A DNA stretch of 41,151 bases, taken from positions 363,295 to 404,445 of the forward strand of contig NW_003546286.1 of NCBI RefSeq assembly GCF_000090795.2, in the 5' to 3' direction. The position numbers were made by a program, and so were the translations under genes. The stretch is from Amphimedon queenslandica (taxonomy: Eukaryota > Porifera > Demospongiae > Haplosclerida > Niphatidae). The notes beneath the pieces were generated by a model that worked only from the letters and a program-made list of their open reading frames with translations, was not told the origin of the DNA and did not search any database. The number at the start of each line of letters is the position of its first letter. Position 1 is the first letter of the stretch. Below are positions 33,505-41,151 of this stretch, piece after piece.

Positions 33505-33880
33505 ACTGACTACTAAAACTAATTAAAAAATTAATAGTTAAAATTAATTAATTAATTAATCTTGTTGTTCAATAATAATACTTAACCAATGCCACATGAA
33601 CATAGCAGTGTAGAAAAATAATATGATAATATTAGTTTCACCCATTTTGTTGGTCTCAACAAACAAGCTATTTACTCTTGACAATAATCTAACTCACCTA
33701 CCAGAGAATACCGTAATATGCTTAGCCAGTGCTGCTTCGTTAACTTATTAGGTATTTGTCTACTTCTTGCTTGATCTTCCATAAGCTTTTCATTCAAATA
33801 GACTCTTGCTTGCATGGTATTTGCATGCCATGCATCCATGCATGCATTCCACACTCCACAGTAACCACGCCCTTTTTATT
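33505..33880. promoter_or_regulatory. Upstream region of the ADP-ribosyl cyclase gene
   Basis: An AATT-rich run (taattaattaattaatt near 33540-33560) is followed by a stretch rich in GCATG repeats (33810-33845). I see no TATA box at a convincing distance. Short open frames in both strands lack support. Confidence 0.35.
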
Positions 33881-35083
33881 ATGGCTCCTGTTTTTCTTCT
33901 TGCCTTGTTTTCCTTGCTCGACTTCACTGATGCTTGTTCTTTTGGTTGCAGTGGGACGCCTCTTGATTTCAGGGAGAAGTTCATTTCTGTCTGTAGGAGT
34001 CTACAACTGAGCAATTGTGATGAGGTTTGGACCGCGTTTGGAGGAGCTTTCCGTGGACGAGATCCAGTCAAAGTCATGAAGGAGTCAGTTATAAGTTTCA
34101 TAATCCTGCCTCTGATTTTATGTACACATTTCCAGGGACTATCAAGTGTATTTTGACAAACTCCCCATAACAGCCAAGGTAAACTCCTCTCTATTCTGGT
34201 CTGGGACTTTTCCTGTTGTTGAGGTTGTGAGCACTCAGCCTAATCCTACAGGAGCTGTTGTCTATTCTTCTGCAAATGAGCCTTCATCAGCTATTATTAA
34301 TGACCTTGGGTATGGAGTCAACTGGTGCGGCTCAAAACAAGGTATAATAAAATTAATTTTATTATTGAAAAGGTTCTGCAAAAATTACAATTTTTTGACA
34401 CTTTGTTTACGCCTCAAGGTGTAAATTGAAGTGTGAACAAGATTTTAAAAATTTTTTACAACTAGAACTTTTAATAAAATTTTTGAGTCATTCATAGCTC
34501 AAAAAGTAGTTATTGGAATTGGCTTTCACAACATAAGGACATTGAAATAATGAGTTGATATGTGTCTATTTTATGCAGGTTATGATGGGTTAGGATATGG
34601 CAGTTGTCTCTGCAGTGTCACTCGTAATTTCTGGAGCCAGTTCTCTCTTCTTTTTGCAAAAGCATCGAGTGGTATAGCCTACTGGCTTGGAAATGGAGAA
34701 AGAAATGGAGGTACATTTAGAAACGAATCAGATTTCTCAAATGTTGAGCTGCCAAATATGAATGCCCTCGAGGTTGTGGCCATTATTTTACACAGAAAAG
34801 GAGAAGGTATGCCATGATTTGATAAGCTGCTTTCTTACTGCCATTTTAGGAGAGAGTTGTTCAGAAGGTAGCATGAATTTAATGCGTAGTAGAGTGATGG
34901 AAAGGTCCATCCAATATGATTGTTACGATGTGTATGGAGATATCAATCAAGCAAACACTATTGCTGCCTGTGTCTCTACAATTATCAGTGACATTCAAAA
35001 AGGTTTGAATTGTGTATAATCCTGTTGTATTTTATGCTATGGTAGGTATGAGGCCGAAAAACCATGAAGTGGATTGTATATGA
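33881..35083 (+). CDS. Secreted/ectoenzyme ADP-ribosyl cyclase family protein (CD38/Aplysia cyclase type)
   Basis: Five exons (33881-34083, 34136-34341, 34579-34806, 34850-35002, 35046-35083) give 275 aa. A signal peptide (MAPVFLLALFSLLDFTDA) is followed by family blocks: FREKFISVCRSLQLSNCDEVW..F.GAFRGRDP, EDYQVYF, LFWSGT, VNWCGSK, RNFWSQFSLLFAKASSG, SNVELPNMNALEV and RSIQYDCYDVYGD. The tryptophans of LFWSG and FWSQ match active-site positions of CD38. The Glu of SNVEL aligns with the catalytic Glu. The usual TLED motif is replaced by SSAIIND. The family makes cyclic ADP-ribose or related products from NAD; cADPR signalling is documented in sponges. No C-terminal membrane or GPI segment is visible. 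A decayed copy lies downstream. Confidence 0.87.
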
Positions 35084-35727
35084 ATTTGCATCATTAGCTT
35101 CATTAGCTTTAATACAAGTAAGTTATAAGCATCCACAAACCAAATAGCTGATACTTTTATAGGTTTTTTTTGCACTGGCAAGATCATGTTAATATTTAAA
35201 GTGACATTGATATTTTTATGAAATAAACAGACTTGGGGTCAAATAAAAAACTTTGATTAACATTATACATTATTTTAATTACAAAAATAGACTCAATTTT
35301 TTTATTTATATGTCATGTTGAAGTAATTTTAGTTACTTCTGATTTGTTTTTGCATGAAACAGAAACATTTTTAAAATGGAGAAGTTTAGAAGGTGGTGAC
35401 TGCTGTTGAACTGTTAGACTCACAGAAGCTTATATACTGTATTGTCATTAGGTTTTCCTCACTAAACAAGATGTTGCGTAGAAAGTTTGAGCTGATTCTA
35501 ATCAAAATTGAATTTTTTTACAAATTTTTAAAGTTACTCAAAAATTGTATCTATAATTGCAATTACGACAACTTAGTTTCTAAATTTTAGTTATAACTTT
35601 TGCTAGTACAATCCAATGATTAAGTAAAATATTAAGTGAGCTCATAATGATGTCACTGCATTTCCAAGTACCCTATATAAATAAAAAATACACCATCAGT
35701 AGATAGACTCTATGATATTTTGTCAAG
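35084..35727. other. Spacer between the cyclase and its decayed copy
   Basis: AT-rich spacer. 35474-35550 is a fragment of the palindrome-repeat family (gtttgagctgattctaatcaaaattg...agttactcaaaaattg), and a shorter fragment lies in the cyclase intron near 34440-34510. A TATA-like ctatataaata at 35673-35683 precedes the decayed copy. Confidence 0.5.
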
Positions 35728-36270
35728 ATGAAGTTGGTGGTTTCTGTAATCTTTTTACTTATTTTCTTTGCATTTGATGATGTCGTTGCTGAGAAGTGCA
35801 GCAAGACTCCTTTGACTATCAGGAAAGACTTTATTTCTAACTGCAGAGACCTCAACTTGGGTTTGATACATTGCCTTGTGGCCTGGTTTGCATTTAAAGG
35901 TGCCTTTAGTGGACGGGATCCAGCAACTGTTGTATCAAAGTCAGTTGGTAATATTTAATTTTGCATTATCATTATTTTATCATTTTAGGCACTATCATGC
36001 AGCCATACTTTATGTCACTCTCCATTCAAGCCAAGGAAGATCATTCTCTATTCTGGTCTGGGACTTACCTATTGCATGTTACACAAGAATTCAATTTTGT
36101 TTGTTACATGCACTGGTGGTATAAATTATGTTAATGAATGTCTTTACAGTGTCACGAGATGAAGAAAAGAATGGAGGAGCATTTACTAATTTGTCTTAAT
36201 TGAATGTTGACTGTTGCTAAATGTGAATGCTAATGAAGTTGTGGTTATTGCTTTCATAGTGGAACAGAAT
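35728..36270 (+). pseudogene. Decayed second ADP-ribosyl cyclase copy
   Basis: Exon 1 (35728-35942 or so) is intact: signal peptide MKLVVSVIFLLIFFAFDDVVA, then FISNCRDLNLG...AFKGAFSGRDPATVVSK, parallel to the upstream cyclase. The exon 2 counterpart (from 35989) keeps the stretch ctctattctggtctgggactt but in another frame, through indels. The exon 3 remnant (36155-36265) matches the functional gene around NGGTF and NALEVV but lacks about 100 nt and contains stops. No exon 4 is visible. It is a broken tandem duplicate; a short secreted exon-1 peptide could still be made. Confidence 0.8.
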
Positions 36271-36499
36271 CATGACATTAACTTGATTAACATTTTTTTA
36301 TACATGCATCTATGATACCTGGTAGTATAGTTATTTTATTATTAAAATTAATAGCAATTCAGGTTATATTTTAAAAATACTTGATTAAGTAATGCTAATA
36401 TAATTATAGGCTATGCCACAAAAATCACTAGACATACCATGTACATGTAATTAATACACTCCAATAACTATAAATAATAATTATAATGACTACAAGCAA

Positions 36500-39400
36500 T
36501 CATTTAATTAAAGCACAAACTGTATTGTAGATACTAGTCAAAAAGTAAGTGCTGCTTTTTTTATATTGATCAATTGCTTCAGAAGGCACCATTTTCAATT
36601 CTTTCTGCTTTGCATAGTATGGATCGTAAAACTCCTTTATATATTTGCCAAAATTTGACTTGATTGTATCACCAATACTGGTTTTTTCATTATTTGACTT
36701 GGCATTGTTTGATACTTGATCCAGTTTACCAGCTGGAGTATTAGGAATTAAAAGCTGTTTAATATTAGCTCGATCATAAAAAGAAATATCATTCACTATA
36801 TCAAGTGCATTTAGGCCTTCATCATTTTTTTTATTAACATCGGCTCCAACTTGTATTAGTGCTTCAACTAATTCAATGTGTCCACATGAAGCTGCTATCA
36901 TTAACGAAGTTATACCAGCTACCAATGGTGTATTTGGACTCATACCAATGAAACAAAGCATATCAATCAATATTCCTAAATTTCCTTCAGCAGCTGCTAC
37001 TAATAATTTTCTCTCATTATTTGAAAGAGTTGTTATTTTCTCAGATAGGTGAATTATCATTGAAAAATGACCTTCATAACATGCAGCAGTGAAAGCACTG
37101 ATGATGTGTTCTGGTGTGATGCTACATTTTTCAATTAAGATAGTAACTGCATCAAAATTATTGAATTTTGCTGCTACTGCTAATGAATGACAATTCTTAC
37201 CATCAGTATGATTAATATGATGACAGTTAAGTAAAAGTTGTAATGTTTTGATATAATCACCAGTGTGCAACTGGTGGAGAAGTTGAATACGTCTGTCAGG
37301 AGTTATGTCAAAAACTTCAGTAATAATAAAATGAGAGAAAACCATGGTAATAGTTAATGCACTGTCACCATTATTATCTTGAATGTTAATATCTGCATCT
37401 TTACTCAGTAAGAGTTCAACAACCTGGTGGTAACCATTGCGACTAGCAGATATCAAAGCAGTACATCCATCGTTATTTTGAATGTTAATATCTGGATTTT
37501 TACTCAGTAAGAGTTTAACAACCTGGTGATGACCATTGTAACTAGCAAGCATCAAAGCAGTCGATCCATTATTATTTTGAAAGTTAATATCTGGACCTTT
37601 ATTCAGTAAGAGTTCAACAACCTGGTGATGATCATAGTGACTAGCAAACATCAAAGCAGTCCATCCATCATTATCTTGAATGTTAATATCTGGATCTTTA
37701 TTCAGTAAGAGTTCAACAACCTGGTGATAACCATTGCAACTAGCAGATATCAAAGCAGTACATCCATCGTTATCTTGAATGTTAATATCTGGATTTTTAC
37801 TCAGTAAGAGTTCAACAACCTGGTGATGACCATAGCAACTAGCAAACTTCAAAGCAGTCCATCCATCATTATCTTGAATGTTAATATCTGGATCTTTATT
37901 CAGTAAGAGTTCAACAACCTGGTGATGATCATAGCGACTAGCAAACATCAAAGCAGTCCATCCATCATTATCTTGAATGTTAGTATTTGGATTTTTACTC
38001 AGTAAGAGTTTGACAACCTGGTTATGACCTTTGTAAATAGCAGACATCAAAGCAGTCCATCCATCTCTATTTTGAATGTTAATATTTGAAATTTTATTCA
38101 GTATGAGCTCTACAACCTGGTGATGACCATTATGGCTAGCAAGCATCAAAGCAGTCCATCCATTATTATCTTGAATATCAATGTCTGGAGCTTCATTTAG
38201 TATGAGCTCAACAACTTGATGATGACCATGACAACTAGCCCTTATCAAAGCAGTCCGTCCATTATCATCTTGAATATCAATATCTGGAACTTTATTCAGC
38301 AAGAGTTCAACAATTTGGTGATGTCCATAGCGACTTGCAGCCATCAAAGCAGCTATGTATGTAACAAGCATCATCAAACCAGTCGATCCATCATCTAAAT
38401 TTCTACTCAGTAATAATTGAACAGTTGAGAAATCTCCTCTTTCACAAGCAAACAAAAGGGCAGTGCTATTATATGACATTGATTTTTGCATCATGGCCTC
38501 AATTAAAGATAAATTATCTGTATCCTTTATTGTGAGAGGAATGTCATTAATAATGACCTCAAATACACCAATCTTGTTTAGAGACCCTTCCTGTTCAATA
38601 ACTGCTTTCATTAATTTCTCAGTTTGTAGTTGAGGTATTAAGTATGTACATGTCATGCTGGAGGCATCACAATGTATTTCTTGCAGAGTTAGAAAAGATG
38701 ATAAATAAAAATTTCCCATTATATCCAATTCAGTGATTGTCTTGGAGCACCATGACTTCTTGAGTCTCGAAATAAATTTTGAACAGCCAAAATCATTAGA
38801 GCCGCATAGCATTCCTTTAGTCATCATTGTAAGCTCCAGTAGGCTAGTGGTATCTTTGAACATGTTCAGGTTAGTATTGTAATCTTCTACCTGTTCCTTG
38901 ATAGATTCTGTGATGGTGCATGGTACTGTGAGTAGGGCGATGTTCAAACATGAGTAGTGAGGCTGGAGCAACTGCACTAGCTGATGAGTATTTTCACAAG
39001 CAGCATCTTCTTTGATGTATGACTGAAAGCTTTGTTTTAGTTCTGTTACCCAGGCTTTGCTAGTCAAAATTTTGGTGGTAGCATCAAGAAAATGACTGTT
39101 TAATGCATGAAAACAATTTTGCAAACATTGAAACCTTTTTTTCAAATTATTTTCAATAACGTATTTAAATGATTGATAACTACTCACTTCTCTTTTGTTA
39201 ACAGCCATTTCCAGAATATCTTCAACTGAAGTGTCATCTTTAGGTATTATTTTTTCTCCACCAATGGATTTGTAAATATGCTGAGAAAGGGCAGTGCATG
39301 CTAAACTGTTTAATCCAATAAATTCTCTATTTTCTGGTAATTTTACAAAAGGATCAGCACCATTTTGTAGTAATGATTGAAAGATTTCAATGTGCCCATC

Positions 39401-41151
39401 TACACTAGCTAACATTAATGCAGTCTGGCCATTAGTGTTCTGATAATTTATTTTCATTTTAAGTTCTATCAAAAGTAATGATAGTCTGTGATATTCAGGA
39501 TTACTTTTAATACTTGCAATGGACTGTAGAAGTGATTCTTCAAATGTGAAGCTACTATCTTCCTCTCTGTCAATGATAATTTGATTAGCAATGATCAGTT
39601 GAAATATACCAAGAAGATGCATGAAGGCAAATTTAGCTTGTGATTTCACAATGAGAGTTGGAACTGATCGTTTTGAAAAGACCAAAAATTGGATACAAAT
39701 TGATCCTCGTAAAAACTTCTTTACAGTAATATATTTTGCTTCTTCATCAAATAAATACTTCATTAGCTTATGAACATGGCCAATAGTTTGATGGTTCCAT
39801 TTTCCAGAAAGTTTGAGAATAATTTTAGGATCAACTTTAATAGTTTCTCCAATAATCGCTGCTTCAATAGTTTTAACAATGTCATCGAGTTCTGTTGAAT
39901 CGATAAATTTATTAATGTTATCAGTATATTTATCAAGCCTTGCCTGTAGTGAATCATCATCAATAGGATATGCTTCTATTAGACCAATTACTGCATCAAT
40001 ATCAATAAAACTGCAATGAGATTGCATTTGCTCAAATATTTTATCAATCGTCACGCCATCTTGTGCTAAACCAGTTTCATCAAAAGTGTTTTGAACCCAT
40101 CGAGCAAAAACAATTGGATCACGTTTTCCACTGGAAGCATAATATGTAGTAATATCAGTCATCAGTTTTGCATATTTCTTGTGTAGGTTTCTAAGTTCAA
40201 TTGCTAGTTTATCATTAAAGCCAAGTTCTACTTCTTTAGGAGTAAAGGCTGTGGCTGCCTTAGTAAGAAAGAACGATACTTGATGGTCTCTGAATAATTC
40301 ATTCTCCCAGTCTCTAGCTAGTGCAATGGCCTCCTCTTTAGCTGGACCTTCTGCAATTGACAGACAATCTAAGAAAAGAGAACACACTTCTATCATCTTT
40401 TCTGTGTCTTCTGTGTATATAGAAACCATTGCTGAGAAGTCTATTTCAATTTTTTCAAAAGTTGGTGAATGCTTAACTTCACGATTGATCAAATTTTTAC
40501 TGTACAACTCATCGGCTACTTTTGTAAGGCAAGTTTGAGTACTTGCTGTCAATTTTGAATAATGAGATCTTAGGACTTTCATTACTGTTTTGTAGACATT
40601 TTTACTAGAACTACTTGTACCTAAAATATATGAAGAAATCATCATGTGTAAAACTCTCTATTATACCTGAGTGCTTGTCTAAAACATTACGAGCTACAGT
40701 AACCTCATTAGCATCCAGCAAAGCATCAATGAGATTTCTCCATGTTATATCAGGATTATTATCAAAACAATGTTGAGCTATGGCACTCATGATGTTCTCT
40801 TCTTTCGACACTCTCTCTTTGATTCCAGCAATCATATCTTGTGTCATTTTAGGTAGACAACATACAAACTGTTCCCAAGTACCAGCAATAAACTTTGAGC
40901 TACTCAATAATTCAAATAATTCATCTCTTTTTGGCTTATCTGTGCACAATAGATAGCAAAGTTATGAAATGTAGCTCCAAAATATGAATACCTGTAAGAG
41001 TGGGGCCAGGGTTAAGCTCCACATCTCCTGATATGAAGAGGAGGATAACGAGACAAAAAATGGACAAAATGAGTTTGAAGGTCTTCACATTAGCTCTACC
41101 AGCTCCATTAGTGGTTCCACAGTAAATGCTACCAGTACTACTGGATCTAGT
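36500..41151 (-). CDS. 2A-like motif, death domain and ankyrin-repeat receptor-like protein (5' end missing)
   Basis: Three exons are visible (41151-40992 open at the window edge, 40939-40667, 40620-36500), in frame, about 1518 codons. The first shows a hydrophobic stretch (KLILSIFCLVILLFIS) running straight into GDVELNPGP, a 2A-type sequence. The second is a death domain: LFELLSSSKF, GTWEQFVCCLPKM and TWRNLIDALLDANEVTVARNVL. The 4.1-kb last exon begins with a helical segment (KVADELYSKNLINREV). Next comes a novel module containing WNHQTI and GSICIQFLVF...LLGIFQL, and one ankyrin repeat. A second degenerate copy of that module follows, then ten tandem 33-aa ankyrin repeats, a few divergent ones (LMIAASCGHIELVEALIQVGADVN) and a C-terminal tail. 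There is no NACHT or kinase in view. The likely role is as a death-fold signalling adaptor or innate immune sensor, by domain logic. The ATG lies beyond the window. Confidence 0.88.
37370..38360 (-). repeat. Ten near-identical 99-bp coding ankyrin repeats
   Basis: Each unit encodes TALM.AS..GHHQVVELLL.K.PDINIQDNDGW or a close variant. Units 5-6-7 resemble 8-9-10 in order (YDHHQ, then LLLSKNPDINIQ.NDGC, then ISAS.NGYHQ), giving a 297-bp higher-order period. Confidence 0.92.
41002..41028 (-). other. 2A-like (ribosome-skipping) motif GDVELNPGP
   Basis: The nine codons match the 2A consensus D(V/I)ExNPGP. The skip point would be between Gly (GGC, 41005-41007) and Pro (CCC, 41002-41004). The motif is in frame with the upstream hydrophobic segment and the downstream death domain across a clean phase-1 intron. 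Confidence 0.88.

Noticed and set aside
33756-34156. Overlapping plus/minus frames around the cyclase start
   Set aside because: Shadows of cyclase exon 1; the ATG at 33881 directly starts the signal peptide.

Overview
This is animal nuclear DNA: AT-rich, with dense genes cut by many short spliceosomal introns (often 40-60 nt) and no bacterial signals. The gene set (adhesion GPCR with GAIN/GPS, Rab32, Paf1-complex subunits, ADP-ribosyl cyclase, a death-domain/ankyrin protein with a 2A-like sequence, a tandem cluster of intronless 7TM receptors) fits an early-branching metazoan. I think it is a demosponge, probably Amphimedon-like. That is an inference from gene content and intron style, not a database match. 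Exon models below were joined by hand; reading phase is consistent at every junction given.

Layout. 1-3825: three tandem single-exon 7TM receptor genes, all minus; the first runs off the left edge. 4098-6021 (minus): UPF0489/C5orf22-type protein. 6140-7532 (minus): class I methyltransferase like the C-terminal domain of OvoA, with an N-terminal membrane anchor. A 173-bp divergent promoter separates it from 7706-10474 (plus), a Rab32/38 GTPase whose P-loop includes a 5-nt microexon. 10881-11240 (minus): intronless protein that is little more than one FRS2-like PTB domain. 11454-17861 (minus): PAF1. 18273-26114 (minus): 22-exon adhesion GPCR of about 2230 aa (mucin-like region, seven Ig-like domains, EGF, HRM-like, GAIN/GPS, 7TM). 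26562-30884 (plus): RTF1. 30885-32455: no clear gene. 32456-33504 (plus): small RS-tailed protein. 33881-35083 (plus): ADP-ribosyl cyclase, followed by a decayed second copy. 36500-41151 (minus, open at the right edge): 2A-like motif, death domain, novel duplicated module and long ankyrin array.

How the genes work together. PAF1 and RTF1 are partners in the RNA polymerase II Paf1 complex and sit here 8.7 kb apart, in opposite directions. The three 7TM genes, the adhesion GPCR, the PTB protein, the cyclase and the death-domain/ankyrin protein all look like sensing, signalling or innate-immunity genes, some lineage-specific and recently duplicated. Several introns carry tandem arrays of one 176-186 bp repeat family built around a CTATAG-centred palindrome.

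The most notable item is at the right edge: a GDVELNPGP motif (2A 'ribosome skipping' type) directly after a hydrophobic segment and directly before a death domain. It suggests one mRNA could give both a secretory-targeted and a cytosolic form of the receptor.
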